From: Paracidovorax oryzae ATCC 19882 | GTDB taxonomy: Bacteria; Pseudomonadota; Gammaproteobacteria; Burkholderiales; Burkholderiaceae_C | Direction of reading: 5' to 3' | DNA: 64,000 bases | NCBI RefSeq assembly: GCF_000687165.1 | Contig: NZ_JMKU01000001.1 | Coordinates: 186,001 to 250,000, forward strand | Part shown: one piece after another, positions 34,800 to 46,096 of the stretch | Layout: every line of letters begins with the position of its first letter | Position numbering within the stretch: position 1 is the stretch's first letter | The notes under the pieces: model-generated | What the model was told of the DNA's origin: nothing | The model's input: only the letters and a program-made list of their open reading frames with translations | Databases searched by the model: none | Program-made: the position numbers and the translations under genes

Positions 34800-34884
34800 T
34801 CGACGGTGGACCGCCGCCTGTTCTCCGTGCCGCGCCTTGGCGCGCAAGCGCCCGACCGACGAGAACCGCATCCACCGCCCGCCC

Positions 34885-36003
34885 ATGACCGCCCTGCTGT
34901 CCCCGCATTCCTCCATCGCCATCCTGGGCGCCGGCCTGATGGGCCGGCTGCTGGCCGCCGAGCTGGCGCGTCAGGGGCACGCCGTGGAGGTGTACGAGGC
35001 CCAGGGCCCCGACGCCCAGGGTGCCGCCGCCCGCATCGCCGCCGCCATGCTCGCGCCGCTGGCGGAATCCGCCATCACCGAAGCCGGCGTGGTCCGCATG
35101 GGGCACCATGCCCTGTCGCGCTGGCCCCAGCTGCTGGCCAGCCTCGAGTGGCCCGTGTTCTTCCAGCAGGAGGGCACCCTCATCCTCTGGCACCGCCAGG
35201 ATGCCGCCGAGGCCGCCCGGCTGCGCGGCGTGCTGGAGCGCACGGCCCGCACCGTGCCCGAGCTGCCGGCCCTGCAGGTGCTGGACGGCAGGGAATTGCA
35301 GGAGGCGGAGCCCGCCCTCCAGGGGCAGCGCTTCCACCAGGGCCTGTACCTGCCCGGCGAGGGCCAGCTCGACAACCGGCAACTGCTTGCGGCCCTGGAG
35401 CACGCCATGCGCGCCCGCGGCGTCCGGGTGCACTGGCACACCCCCCGCGCGCCGGAAGATTTCACGCCGGGCGCGCCCGGCCAGCCCGACTGGGTGCTGG
35501 ACTGCCGGGGCCTGGGCGCCCGGGCGCAGTGGTCCGAACTGCGCGGAGTGCGCGGCGAGGTGGTCCGGCTGCACGCCCCCGGCGTGGCGCTGCGCCGGCC
35601 CACCCGGCTGGTGCATCCGCGCTACCCCATCTATATCGCCCCCAAAGAGGACCACATCTTCGTGATCGGCGCCACCGAGATCGAATCGGACGACCTCTCG
35701 CCCGCGAGCGTGCGCTCCACCCTGGAACTGCTGAGCGCGGCCTATGCCGTGCACCCCGGCTTCGCCGAGGCGCGCATCCTCGAGATCGCCACCCAGTGCC
35801 GCCCCACCCTGCCCGACAACCTGCCCGCGGTGCGGCGCGCCGCGCCGCGCGTGCTGCAGGTGAATGGCCTGTACCGGCACGGCTTCATGATTTCCCCGGC
35901 CATCCTGGACGTGGTGATGGAATGCCTGAACGAAGGACAATCCCCCCTCGCCTCCCGCTTCGACCTGGCGCTGGACCTCGAGCCCGCCGCCGCACTGCCA
36001 TGA
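34885..36003 (+). CDS. thiO: Glycine oxidase / D-amino-acid-oxidase-like FAD enzyme of thiamine synthesis
   Basis: 372 residues from the ATG at 34885 ([10 protein letters not shown]); the alternative start 48 bases upstream adds an Arg-rich, non-conserved stretch. Dinucleotide-binding site [22 protein letters not shown] at the N-terminus, [27 protein letters not shown], and [11 protein letters not shown] plus [11 protein letters not shown] near the end. It oxidises glycine to the imine used for thiazole formation with ThiG and ThiS. First gene after the TPP riboswitch; its stop overlaps the thiS start (ATGA). Confidence 0.93.
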   Translation: MTALLSPHSSIAILGAGLMGRLLAAELARQGHAVEVYEAQGPDAQGAAARIAAAMLAPLAESAITEAGVVRMGHHALSRWPQLLASLEWPVFFQQEGTLILWHRQDAAEAARLRGVLERTARTVPELPALQVLDGRELQEAEPALQGQRFHQGLYLPGEGQLDNRQLLAALEHAMRARGVRVHWHTPRAPEDFTPGAPGQPDWVLDCRGLGARAQWSELRGVRGEVVRLHAPGVALRRPTRLVHPRYPIYIAPKEDHIFVIGATEIESDDLSPASVRSTLELLSAAYAVHPGFAEARILEIATQCRPTLPDNLPAVRRAAPRVLQVNGLYRHGFMISPAILDVVMECLNEGQSPLASRFDLALDLEPAAALP

Positions 36004-36197
36004 ACGTCGTCATCAACCAGAAAGCCACCGAACTGCCCGAGGGCGCCACCGTGGCCCATGCCATCGCGGCGGTCGCCGCCCGCCCGCCCTTCGCGGTGGC
36101 CGTGAACACCGTGTTCGTTCCCCAGGCCCGCCATGCCGGGCACGCGCTGCACCCCGGCGACCGGGTGGAGATCATCGCGCCCGTGACGGGCGGCTGA
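36000..36197 (+). CDS. thiS: Sulfur carrier protein ThiS
   Basis: 65 residues from the ATG at 36000, overlapping the thiO stop. A ubiquitin-like fold ending in the essential Gly-Gly (APVTGG), which is adenylated and thiocarboxylated. The [13 protein letters not shown] and [15 protein letters not shown] segments are typical. It donates sulfur to ThiG. Confidence 0.96.
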   Translation: MNVVINQKATELPEGATVAHAIAAVAARPPFAVAVNTVFVPQARHAGHALHPGDRVEIIAPVTGG

Positions 36198-36277
36198 CCC
36201 TCGGCCACCGCACCCGACCGCCCGACCGCCTTCGCCGGCCACGCTGGCTCCCGCCTTCTCCCCCTTCGACATCCGCC

Positions 36278-37087
36278 ATGCCCGACACCGCATCCGATGA
36301 CGCCCTGGTCCTCTACGGCCAGCGCTTCGCCAGCCGGCTCCTGCTGGGAACCGCCCGCTATCCCTCGCCCAGCGTGCTGGAGGCCGCCGTGCGGCGTGCC
36401 CGCCCGGCCATGGTGACCGCCTCGCTGCGGCGCCAGGGCAGCAATCCCGCAGAGGCCGGCAGCGGCTTCTGGGAGCTGCTGCGCCGGCTCGACGTGCCGG
36501 TGCTGCCGAACACCGCCGGCTGCCACAGCATTCAGGAGGCCGTCACCACCGCCCAGATGGCCCGCGAGGTCTTCGGCACGCCCTGGATCAAGCTGGAGCT
36601 GATCGGCGACGACTACACGCTGCAGCCCGACACGCTGAACCTCGTGGAGGCCGCCTCGCAGTTGGTGCGCGACGGCTTCCACGTGCTGCCCTACTGCACC
36701 GAAGACCTCGTGCTCTGCCAGCGCCTGGTGGATGTGGGCTGCCAGGCCGTCATGCCCTGGGCCGCGCCCATCGGCACCGGCCGCGGCCCCGTCAACCCGT
36801 ACGCGCTGCGCACGCTGCGCGAGCGGCTGGACGTGCCCCTGCTCGTGGATGCGGGCCTGGGCCTGCCGTCCCATGCCTGCCAGGTGATGGAGTGGGGCTA
36901 CGACGGCGTGCTGCTCAACACCGCCGTGGCCCTGGCGCAGGACCCGGTGGCCATGGCCGGCGCCTTCGCCGACGCGGTGCAGGCCGGACGCACCGCCCGG
37001 CAGGCCGGCGCCATGTCCGCGCAGGACGCGGCCCAGCCGAGCACCCCCGTGCTCGGCACCCCTTTCTGGCACCACGACCATGGCTGA
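36278..37087 (+). CDS. thiG: Thiazole synthase
   Basis: 269 residues. TIM-barrel enzyme: [14 protein letters not shown], the Schiff-base Lys in [42 protein letters not shown] and the phosphate-binding [31 protein letters not shown]. It makes the thiazole phosphate from DXP, dehydroglycine and ThiS thiocarboxylate. It overlaps the thiE start by 8 bases. Confidence 0.96.
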   Translation: MPDTASDDALVLYGQRFASRLLLGTARYPSPSVLEAAVRRARPAMVTASLRRQGSNPAEAGSGFWELLRRLDVPVLPNTAGCHSIQEAVTTAQMAREVFGTPWIKLELIGDDYTLQPDTLNLVEAASQLVRDGFHVLPYCTEDLVLCQRLVDVGCQAVMPWAAPIGTGRGPVNPYALRTLRERLDVPLLVDAGLGLPSHACQVMEWGYDGVLLNTAVALAQDPVAMAGAFADAVQAGRTARQAGAMSAQDAAQPSTPVLGTPFWHHDHG

Positions 37088-37988
37088 AGATTCCACCATC
37101 GAGGCGATGGCCGATGCCATCGTGCAGGCCCACGCGGCGGCCTTCGCCGGCTTCCCTGCCCAGCCCGCGCCTGCCCCCGCGTGCGCCGGAGCTGCCTATG
37201 GCGCCGCCCTGCGCGCCTGCAGCCAGCTCGGCTTCATCGCCGTGGACGCCGACTGCCTCGCGCGCGCCTGGCAGGCCCGGACGGACCGCACGGGCCATTT
37301 CGACGCAGCGCATTGGCCCGACGAGCCCGTGGACTTCGGCCTGCAGCCCCGCCCCCATACACGCCCCTTCGCCCCCTGCCCGGACAGGCTCGGCCTGTAC
37401 GCCGTGCTGCCCGATGCCCGCTGGGTGGGCCGCATGGCCCGGGCCGGCGTGCCGACGGTGCAGCTGCGCTTCAAGTCGGAAGACGGCGCGGCCGTTGAAC
37501 GCGAAGTGCGGGCCGCAGTGGAGGCGGTGCGGGGCACCTCCGCCCTGCTCTTCATCAACGACCACTGGCAGGCCGCCATCGATGCCGGTGCCTATGGCGT
37601 CCACCTGGGACAGGAAGACCTCGATGCCCTGCCCCCCGGATCGCTGGAGACGCTGCGCGCCTCCGGATTGCGGCTCGGGGTGAGCACGCACGGGTACGCC
37701 GAGATGGTGCGCGCCGACGCGGCGGCGCCCAGCTACGTGGCCATGGGCGCGGTCTTCCCCACCACACTCAAGAAGATGGCGACCGTGCCCCAGGGGCTGG
37801 CCCGCCTCGCGGGCTATGCACGGCTCATGCGCGGCTACCCGCAGGTGGCCATCGGCGGGATCGGCGCGGAGCAGTTCGCAGAGGTGCTCGCGACCGGCGT
37901 CGGATCGGTCGCCGTGGTGCGCGCGCTGGTGAACGCCCCCGATCCGGAGGCCGCGGCGCACGACCTCATGCAGCGCATGGGGCAGTAG
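37080..37988 (+). CDS. thiE: Thiamine phosphate synthase with N-terminal extension
   Basis: 302 residues, about 90-100 longer than standard ThiE. The enzyme proper covers the last ~200 residues: [22 protein letters not shown] (pyrimidine site), [26 protein letters not shown] (metal/pyrophosphate site), [28 protein letters not shown] and VAIGGIG. It joins HMP-PP and thiazole phosphate. The first ~100 residues are not recognised and show no catalytic motif. Its ATG lies within thiG (overlap), so the two are coupled. Last gene of the riboswitch-controlled operon. Confidence 0.92.
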   Translation: MAEDSTIEAMADAIVQAHAAAFAGFPAQPAPAPACAGAAYGAALRACSQLGFIAVDADCLARAWQARTDRTGHFDAAHWPDEPVDFGLQPRPHTRPFAPCPDRLGLYAVLPDARWVGRMARAGVPTVQLRFKSEDGAAVEREVRAAVEAVRGTSALLFINDHWQAAIDAGAYGVHLGQEDLDALPPGSLETLRASGLRLGVSTHGYAEMVRADAAAPSYVAMGAVFPTTLKKMATVPQGLARLAGYARLMRGYPQVAIGGIGAEQFAEVLATGVGSVAVVRALVNAPDPEAAAHDLMQRMGQ

Positions 37989-38009
37989 GCCGGCCCCACC
38001 GGCACCGCA

Positions 38010-40331
38010 TCAGCCCTTGGGCGTGCGGTTCTTGCGCTCGAACTCGTCCAGTTCCAGGCGCAACTCCATCTTTTCGTCCATCCCGAAGCCCACCGACTGG
38101 CCGGGCGCGGGCGGCGGCGTCACGGGCACCGGCGGCAGGTCGCTGAGCGTGAGGTGGGGCGGATCGGACAGGTCGATGTCCAGCATCGCGTCCGGGTCCT
38201 CGTGCAGGGGAGACGGCGCGGTGGACGGGGCCCGCGGCAGCGGCGCGGGCAGCGACTCCCAGGTCAGGCCGGCCGAGAGCGTGTCGAACGAACGCAGTTC
38301 CTCCTCGGGCTCGGCGCTGGCGGCACGGACCGGCGCAGCGGCAGCCTGCACTTCTTCGGCGGGGATCTCGTTGGGCGTGGTGCGCAGGCGCGGAGGCGCC
38401 GGGCCGCGGGCACTGGCGGGCGTGGTCTGGGCGATGGCCAGCAGCAGCAGCAGATCGTCGAAGGCCGCCAGGTCGAACTGCGTGGCCTTGGGCGCGTCGG
38501 CCTGGCGGAACAGGAACCCCTCGATCACCCCGAGCACGGCCGGCGAGGACCATTCGGCCTCGATCGCCGCCAGGGCGTCGGGAAAGCCCTGCAGGGTCTT
38601 GCCGCTGCGGTGGAAATTGCCGAACTCGGGAACCGAGACGTTGAACTGCGCGCAAAACTGCTCGCGCAGCTGGTGGAAGCCTTCCACGCGGCCGAGCGTG
38701 TGGTAGAGCCGAAGCAGTTCCAGGTAGGCGAACGCCGAGGTGTCCCCGTGGGCGGCGATGTGCTGCCGGAGCACGGCGATGGCCTGGTCGTGCTCGCCCA
38801 CCGAAACGAAGAATTCCGCCTGCTGCTGGATGTCGAACAGGTCTTCGGGCTGCGGCCCTGCCATGCGGGGCATCGCGGCGGGCACGGGCGGCGCCAACGG
38901 TGCCGGCGCCACGACGGGGGCAGGCGCGGGCACGGCCGGTGCGGGCTCGGGCTCGGGAACCAGCGGCGCATTGCGCGTCATCACCGGCCCCTCGACCAGC
39001 ACTGCGCTGGAAAGAGAGTCCGCGAACGCGGGAAGGTGGAAACTGTCGCGCGTGGCCGGGGCGGCTGCCGGCACGGGGGCCGGGGGCTCGGCCGGTACCG
39101 GCGGCACCCTGGCCGCGGACGCCGAAGCCCGGCTGGGCATCACGGGCAGCCGCTTCGGACGGGCTGCGGGCGCATCCGCCTGCGGCCGGGTCGCCAGCGC
39201 AGAGCCGTCCGGCACCAGCGGCTCGCCGCCGGGCTCCCGGGGCTGGCTGCTGGCCGCGACCGCCTCGGTCCAGGCGGAGGCCGCTGCCCTGCGGGCGCGG
39301 CCCCACAGCCAGGCGGCCAGCAAGGCCAGCAGCAACAGCAGGCCCGCCAGCACATAGACCAGGACGGCCGGGAAGCGCTCGGACTCGGCGCTGTCCAGGC
39401 GTTGCCGCAGGTCGGCCGCCGCGGCGCGCTCGGATGCGGCGCGCGCTCGCTCGGTCGCCACGGCCCCTTCGAGCTGCGCGACCTGGCCGGCCGCGCGCTG
39501 TACATCTTCCACCGGGGTGTTGAGAGCCTTCCACAGCGCCGCGGCCTGCGCGCGCTGCTCGGGGGAGGTGGTCTCCGCGGCAGGGGCCAGTTCGGCCGAC
39601 TGGCGCAGCGGCAGCGGGCCGTCCAGCCAGACATCCAGGGGCTCCATCACCAGCCGGGCACGCTCGGCCGCGGGCGATGCGGCGGCCGCGGGTGCCGGTT
39701 TCAGCGCGCGGCTGGGCGGCCGGGGTGCGGCGGAAGGCGCAGCAGCCTGGCGGCTGGCGCGCGGGGCCGAGGACGGCGCGGCGCCGGAGGCGGTTGCCCG
39801 GGGACCCCGCCCGCCCATGCCCTGGGCAGCGGCAGCACCGGCCGCCGATCCCGTGGCGGAAGCACCCGCTCCGGCCAGCCGGCCAATGTCCACCGGGCCG
39901 GACGGTGACGCCGCGGCCACCGCTTCGGGCAACTGCGCGAGGAAGGTGTAGCGGCGGGTCACTCCGCCGCTGCAGCCGGCGGAGACCGCGGCGGTGACGA
40001 CCGGCTCGTCCGCCGTGATGAATGCACGCACACGCACGGCAGGGTTCCGGCCGCCGGTGGCAGGAACCGGGGTGACCTGCACCTTGGAGTCCGGCACGAC
40101 CGTGTCCCCGGACATGAGGCGCACCCGCACGCAGGAAGACTCGACATCGCTGCCCGGATCGGGTTGCACGTCGAACACGAGGTCTACCGGCGCACCCAGC
40201 ACCACCGTGCCATGGCTGGCGCCCAGCGACAACGCCGACGCCCCCGTGGCCAGGGCGGAAAGACTTGCTCCGAGTATCGCGTTACTTATCTTCACAATAG
40301 TTGCATTCTTATTCGGTTCATTCTTGCACAT
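38010..40331 (-). CDS. FimV-like pilus/cell-pole hub protein
   Basis: 773 residues from the ATG at 40331. A signal peptide (NAILGASLSALATGASA) leads into ALSLGASHGTVVLGAPVDLVFDVQ, the FimV N-terminal pattern. Then come a long Ala/Pro-rich linker, a coiled-coil-like stretch (QLEGAVATERARAASERAAAADLRQRL), one transmembrane helix (AVLVYVLAGLLLLLALLAAWLWG) and a cytoplasmic part with TPR-like repeats (EDLFDIQQQAEFFVSVGEHDQAIAVLRQHI). FimV proteins organise type IV pilus and pole functions. This one lies alone, convergent with thiE and divergent from the acyl-CoA dehydrogenase cluster. Orthology to the main FimV of the genome is uncertain. Confidence 0.8.
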   Translation of the reverse strand: MCKNEPNKNATIVKISNAILGASLSALATGASALSLGASHGTVVLGAPVDLVFDVQPDPGSDVESSCVRVRLMSGDTVVPDSKVQVTPVPATGGRNPAVRVRAFITADEPVVTAAVSAGCSGGVTRRYTFLAQLPEAVAAASPSGPVDIGRLAGAGASATGSAAGAAAAQGMGGRGPRATASGAAPSSAPRASRQAAAPSAAPRPPSRALKPAPAAAASPAAERARLVMEPLDVWLDGPLPLRQSAELAPAAETTSPEQRAQAAALWKALNTPVEDVQRAAGQVAQLEGAVATERARAASERAAAADLRQRLDSAESERFPAVLVYVLAGLLLLLALLAAWLWGRARRAAASAWTEAVAASSQPREPGGEPLVPDGSALATRPQADAPAARPKRLPVMPSRASASAARVPPVPAEPPAPVPAAAPATRDSFHLPAFADSLSSAVLVEGPVMTRNAPLVPEPEPAPAVPAPAPVVAPAPLAPPVPAAMPRMAGPQPEDLFDIQQQAEFFVSVGEHDQAIAVLRQHIAAHGDTSAFAYLELLRLYHTLGRVEGFHQLREQFCAQFNVSVPEFGNFHRSGKTLQGFPDALAAIEAEWSSPAVLGVIEGFLFRQADAPKATQFDLAAFDDLLLLLAIAQTTPASARGPAPPRLRTTPNEIPAEEVQAAAAPVRAASAEPEEELRSFDTLSAGLTWESLPAPLPRAPSTAPSPLHEDPDAMLDIDLSDPPHLTLSDLPPVPVTPPPAPGQSVGFGMDEKMELRLELDEFERKNRTPKG

Positions 40332-40368
40332 AAAGCCGCCTCCTCCCTCACCGCCATAATCGCGCTCC

Positions 40369-41889
40369 ATGACCAACCCCTTCCCTATCGTAGGCATCAT
40401 AGGCACGGGCGCCATGGGCCAGGGCATCGCCCAGGTGGCGGCGCAGGCCGGCAGCCAGGTGCTGCTGCTCGACAACCGGCCGGGCGCGGCCGACGCCGCG
40501 CAACGCAACATCCAGCAGCAGTGGGAACGCCTCGCCGCCAAGGGCCGCATCTCCGGCGACGAGGCCGCGGCGCTGGCCGGCCGGCTGGCTCCGGCCGCCG
40601 AACTGCAGGACCTCGCCGGGTGCCACCTCATCATAGAAGCGATCGTGGAGCGCCTGGACGCCAAACAGGCGCTTTTTAGCGAACTCGAACGCATCGTCCC
40701 GCAGGCGGCGGTGCTTGCCACCAACACTTCCTCGCTGTCCGTGACGGCCATCGGCGCGGCGCTGAAGCATCCGGAGCGCCTGGCGGGCTTCCATTTCTTC
40801 AACCCCGTCCCGCTCATGAAGGTGGTGGAGGTCATCGCCGGCCTGAAGACCGACCCGGCGGTGTGCGACCGGCTCTCCGGACTCGCCCGCGCCATGGGCC
40901 ACACCCCGGTACGCGCGCAGGACACGCCCGGATTCATCGTCAACCACGCCGGGCGCGGCTTCGGCACGGAGGCGCTGCGCATCGTCAGCGAGGGCGTGGC
41001 CGACTTCGCCACGGTGGACCGCATCCTGCGCGACCAGGTCGGGTTCCGCCTGGGTCCGTTCGAGCTGATGGACCTGACCGCGCTCGACGTCTCGCAGCCG
41101 GTCATGGAATCCGTTTATCGGCAGTATTACGAAGAGCCTCGGTACCGCCCCAGCGCCCTGGCCGCGCAGCGCCTCGCCGCCGGCCTGCTCGGCCGCAAGA
41201 CCGGCGAAGGCTTCTACCGCTACGTGGACGGGCAGGCGCAGGTGCCGGCCGAGCCGCCCGCGCCCACGGTCGCGGAGATCCCGCCCGTGTGGGTGTCGTC
41301 GCGCGCCGCGCGGCGGGCCGAGGTGTTCCAACTGCTCAAGGACCTGGGCGCCCGGATCGAGACCGGCACGTCCCCGTCGCCGCAGGCGATCTCCCTCGTG
41401 GCGCCGCTGGGCTTCGACATCACCACCGTGGCCGTGGTCGAACGGCTGGACCCGGCGCGCACCATCGGCATCGACATGCTGGTGGAGGACGCCGCCACCC
41501 ACCGCCGCGTGCTGGCCACCAACCCCGCCACGCGCATCGACATCCGCGATGCCGCGCATGCCCTCTTCGCGCGCGACGGCAAGGCCGTGAGCGTGATCCG
41601 CGACAGCGGCGGTTTCGTGACGCAGCGCGTGGTGGCGACGATCGTGAACATCGCCAGCGACATCTGCCAGCAGGGCATCTGCAGCCCCGCGGACCTGGAA
41701 TCGGCCGTCACGCTGGGCCTGGGCTATCCCCTGGGGCCGCTGGCCATGGGCAACCGCTGGGGCCCGGCGAACATGCTGGAAGTGCTGTTCAACCTGCAGA
41801 CGGTGTATGGCGACCCGCGCTACCGTCCCAGCCCCTGGCTGCGCCGCCGCGGCGCGATCGGGCTGAGCCTGCTCCACGAAGAAGCCTGA
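40369..41889 (+). CDS. 3-hydroxyacyl-CoA dehydrogenase (PaaH/PaaC-like, two C-terminal domains)
   Basis: 506 residues. NAD-binding GIIGTGAMGQGIAQVAAQAG at the start, the catalytic region NTSSLSVTAIG, HPERLAGFHFFNPVPLMKVVEVI (active-site His) and DTPGFIVNHAGRGF. A second dehydrogenase C-terminal domain follows (~405-506, with SGGFVTQRVVATIVN). This duplicated build is common in phenylacetate-type (PaaH) enzymes. It oxidises 3-hydroxyacyl-CoA to the keto form. It is followed 44 bases later by an enoyl-CoA hydratase gene; no other paa genes are visible, so general acyl-CoA catabolism is equally possible. Confidence 0.9.
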   Translation: MTNPFPIVGIIGTGAMGQGIAQVAAQAGSQVLLLDNRPGAADAAQRNIQQQWERLAAKGRISGDEAAALAGRLAPAAELQDLAGCHLIIEAIVERLDAKQALFSELERIVPQAAVLATNTSSLSVTAIGAALKHPERLAGFHFFNPVPLMKVVEVIAGLKTDPAVCDRLSGLARAMGHTPVRAQDTPGFIVNHAGRGFGTEALRIVSEGVADFATVDRILRDQVGFRLGPFELMDLTALDVSQPVMESVYRQYYEEPRYRPSALAAQRLAAGLLGRKTGEGFYRYVDGQAQVPAEPPAPTVAEIPPVWVSSRAARRAEVFQLLKDLGARIETGTSPSPQAISLVAPLGFDITTVAVVERLDPARTIGIDMLVEDAATHRRVLATNPATRIDIRDAAHALFARDGKAVSVIRDSGGFVTQRVVATIVNIASDICQQGICSPADLESAVTLGLGYPLGPLAMGNRWGPANMLEVLFNLQTVYGDPRYRPSPWLRRRGAIGLSLLHEEA

Positions 41890-41933
41890 CGACCGCCCCG
41901 CCCTCCACTGCCAGCCGCCCGGAACCCACCCCC

Positions 41934-42713
41934 ATGCCCGCAAGACTCGAGAGCACCAGCCACGGCCAGACCCTCGTGCTGACCATCCACAACCCGGAGA
42001 TGCGCAACGCGCTCGATTTCGGCATCTATGCGGCCGGCGTGGAAGCGCTCAACGGCGCCGAGCGCACGGCCGAAGTGCGCTCGGTCGTCATCACCGGTGC
42101 CGGAGGACACTTCTGCGCAGGCGGCGACCTGAAAGGCCTCCAGGCGCTCCGGCAACAGGACGCCGAGGCACAGGGCCGTGCCGTGGAAGGGCTGCACCAC
42201 TGGATCGAGGCCATCCGCACCTACCCCAAGCCGGTCATCGCCGCGGTGGAGGGTGCCGCCGCGGGCGCCGGATTCTCGCTGGCGCTGGCCTGCGACATGG
42301 TGGTGGCCGCGCGCGATGCCGTCTTCGTGATGGCCTACGCGGGCATCGGCCTGTCGCCGGACGGCGGCGCAAGCTGGAGCCTCGCGCAGGCGCTGCCGCG
42401 CCAGCTTGCCGCCGAACTGCTGCTGTGCGGCGAGCGCATCGGCGCGGAACGCCTGCATGCGCTGGGCGTGGTCAACCGGCTGGCGCGCCCCCAGGAGGCA
42501 CTGGCCTGCGCGCTCGCCCTGGCCGAAACGCTCAATGCCCGCGCGCCCAACGCCATCGCCGGCACCAAGGAACTGCTCTCCGAAGCGCCCCTGCACACGC
42601 TGGCCCGGCAGCTGGAGAAAGAGCGCGACCAGTTGGTGCGCAACCTGCAGCATCCGAACGCCGGCGAAGGCATCGCCGCCTTCCTGGACAAGCGCACGCC
42701 GCGCTATCGCTGA
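41934..42713 (+). CDS. Enoyl-CoA hydratase/isomerase family protein
   Basis: 259 residues from the ATG at 41934 (MPARLESTSHGQ). Crotonase fold: VVITGAGGHFCAGGDLKGL (first oxyanion-hole strand) and VIAAVEGAAAGAGFSLALACDMVVAA (second), then FVMAYAGIGLSPDGGASWSLAQALP, where hydratases usually have a catalytic Glu. That Glu is not evident here, so isomerase or other crotonase chemistry is possible. It is coupled to the dehydrogenase upstream and precedes a Crp-type regulator. Confidence 0.88.
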   Translation: MPARLESTSHGQTLVLTIHNPEMRNALDFGIYAAGVEALNGAERTAEVRSVVITGAGGHFCAGGDLKGLQALRQQDAEAQGRAVEGLHHWIEAIRTYPKPVIAAVEGAAAGAGFSLALACDMVVAARDAVFVMAYAGIGLSPDGGASWSLAQALPRQLAAELLLCGERIGAERLHALGVVNRLARPQEALACALALAETLNARAPNAIAGTKELLSEAPLHTLARQLEKERDQLVRNLQHPNAGEGIAAFLDKRTPRYR

Positions 42714-42868
42714 ACGCGGCCCGGCCTGGCCCTGCCCTCGACGCTGCCCGCGCCGCACGGCGCGGGCGCGCGCAGACACGCGCGCGACATCCCCGGGCCC
42801 GCGGCCGCCGGGCGACCCGGTCCCGCGGGCGACAATGCTCCCGCTTCCAGTCACGCAAAAGACAGACC

Positions 42869-43588
42869 ATGGACGACCCCATTCTTACCATCGAAGAACG
42901 AGAGGCGATCAATACCGGTCGCTGGTTTTCCTCCCTTTCCCCTTCGCTGCGGCACGACATACTCCGATGCGCCTACGTCAAACGCTTCAAGGATGGCGGC
43001 CTGATCGCCGCCCGCGGCGATCCGCCCGAGGAGTGGATCGCCTGCGCGAAGGGCGCCGTGCGCGTGAGCTCCACGTCGATCTCCGGCAAGCAGATCACGC
43101 TGACGTATGTCGAGCCGGGCATCTGGTTCGGCGACGTGTCGATCTTCGACGGGGACCGGCGCACGCACGATGCCTACGCGCACGGGGACACCACCATCCT
43201 CTGCGTGGCCAAGGCGGATTTCCGCAAGATCCTGGCCACGCATGTGGAGTTCTACGAAGCGATGCTGCGCCTGCATGCGCGGCGCATCCGCCAGCTCTAC
43301 GGCCTGGTGGAAGACCTCAACACCCTGCCGCTGCGCGCGCGGCTGGCCAAGCAGCTGCTGCACCTCGTGCGCAGCTACGGCATCCCCAGCCTGTCGCAGG
43401 GCGACGAGATCCGCATCGGCCTGCAGCTGGCGCAGGAAGAACTGGCGCAGCTGCTGGGTGCATCGCGCCAGCGCGTGAACCAGGAGCTGAAGGCCATGGA
43501 GCGCGAGGACGCCATCCGCATCGAGCCGGGCGGCCTCGTCGTGCGCGACCGTGACGTCCTGATGCGCATCGCCGAAGCCGACCACTGA
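42869..43588 (+). CDS. Crp/Fnr-family transcription regulator
   Basis: 239 residues from the ATG at 42869 (MDDPILTIEERE). Cyclic-nucleotide-binding fold ~25-140 (ITLTYVEPGIWFGDVSIFDGDRRTHDAYAHGDTTI); the phosphate-binding cassette is only partly like that of Crp, so the ligand is uncertain. A C-terminal winged helix carries LAQEELAQLLGASRQRVNQELKAMERE. No Fnr-type cysteine cluster is present. It lies between the hydratase and the phosphotransferase genes, so it probably controls the fatty-acyl cluster. Confidence 0.88.
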   Translation: MDDPILTIEEREAINTGRWFSSLSPSLRHDILRCAYVKRFKDGGLIAARGDPPEEWIACAKGAVRVSSTSISGKQITLTYVEPGIWFGDVSIFDGDRRTHDAYAHGDTTILCVAKADFRKILATHVEFYEAMLRLHARRIRQLYGLVEDLNTLPLRARLAKQLLHLVRSYGIPSLSQGDEIRIGLQLAQEELAQLLGASRQRVNQELKAMEREDAIRIEPGGLVVRDRDVLMRIAEADH

Positions 43589-43637
43589 CGCCAACCTCCC
43601 TGCCGCCCAAGCACCACCTGCCACGGAACCACCGCCC

Positions 43638-44723
43638 ATGCCCTCTTACGAACACTTCACCGGCACCCGCCCCGTTTCCGAGCAGCATGCATTCGACACG
43701 AATGCCCTCTCGGCCTGGATGGCGGAGCATGTGGAAGGCTTCGAGGGCCCGCTGGCGGTGGAGATGTTCAAGGGCGGGCAGTCCAACCCCACCTTCAAGC
43801 TGAACACGCCCGCGCGCAGCTACGTGATGCGCGCCAAGCCCGGCCCGGTGGCGAAGCTGCTGCCCTCCGCCCATGCCGTGGAGCGCGAGTTCCAGGTGAT
43901 GGGCGGGCTGGCCGGCACCGGCGTGCCGGTGCCGCGCATGTTCGCGCTGTGCGAGGACGAATCCGTGATCGGGCGCGCCTTCTACATCATGGAGTTCCTG
44001 CAGGGCCGCGTGATGTGGGACCAGGCCCTGCCGGACATGGACCCTGCCGGGCGCGGGGCCATCTACGACGAGATGAACCGCGTGATCGCGGCCCTGCACA
44101 CAGTGCCCTTCGCCGAGCGCGGCCTCGCGGGCTACGGCAAGCCGGGCAACTACTTCGAGCGGCAGATCGGCCGCTGGAGCAAACAGTACGTGGCCTCCAT
44201 CACGCAGCCCATCGAGGCCATGGACCGGCTCATGGAGTGGCTGCCGGCCCACATGCCCGCCAGCGCGCGCGACGAAAGCCGCGTCTCCATCGTGCACGGC
44301 GACTTCCGGCTCGACAACCTGATGTTCCACCCCACCGAGCCGCGCGTGATCGCCGTGCTCGACTGGGAGCTCTCCACCCTCGGTCACCCGCTCGCGGATT
44401 TCAGCTACCACTGCATGGCCTGGCACATCCCGCCCGGCATGTTCCGCGGCATCGGCGGCCTGGACCACGCCGCGCTGGGCATCCCCACCGAAGACGAATA
44501 CATCCGCCGCTACTGCGAGCGCACCGGCTTCGGCACGCCCGAGGCGCTGCGCGCGGACTGGAACTTCTACCTCGCCTACAACCTGTTCCGCCTCGCCTCC
44601 ATCCTGCAGGGCATCGCCAAGCGCGTGGAGGACGGCACCGCGTCCAGCGCGCAGGCGCGCGCCTCGGGCGAAGGCGCCCGGCCGCTGGCCGAGATGGCCT
44701 GGGGCTTCGCGCAGCGCATGTAG
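43638..44723 (+). CDS. Phosphotransferase of the APH / ACAD10-11 type
   Basis: 361 residues of the aminoglycoside-phosphotransferase fold. The catalytic loop is [14 protein letters not shown] (HxDxxxxN) and the metal site is [15 protein letters not shown]. The N-lobe has [27 protein letters not shown]. This subfamily, next to an acyl-CoA dehydrogenase, resembles the kinase part of ACAD10/ACAD11-type systems that phosphorylate 4-hydroxyacyl-CoAs. The neighbour 75 bases downstream is an acyl-CoA dehydrogenase, which supports that reading. Confidence 0.88.
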   Translation: MPSYEHFTGTRPVSEQHAFDTNALSAWMAEHVEGFEGPLAVEMFKGGQSNPTFKLNTPARSYVMRAKPGPVAKLLPSAHAVEREFQVMGGLAGTGVPVPRMFALCEDESVIGRAFYIMEFLQGRVMWDQALPDMDPAGRGAIYDEMNRVIAALHTVPFAERGLAGYGKPGNYFERQIGRWSKQYVASITQPIEAMDRLMEWLPAHMPASARDESRVSIVHGDFRLDNLMFHPTEPRVIAVLDWELSTLGHPLADFSYHCMAWHIPPGMFRGIGGLDHAALGIPTEDEYIRRYCERTGFGTPEALRADWNFYLAYNLFRLASILQGIAKRVEDGTASSAQARASGEGARPLAEMAWGFAQRM

Positions 44724-44797
44724 GCGCCGGCAGGCCCGTTCCGCTGCCCACCTTTTCCGCGCACCCGCGCGGCCCGATTTCAACCGGAGACACCGCG

Positions 44798-46072
<1,275 letters not shown>

Positions 46073-46096
46073 GTTGCCGCGGGGGAAGTGGCGGCG

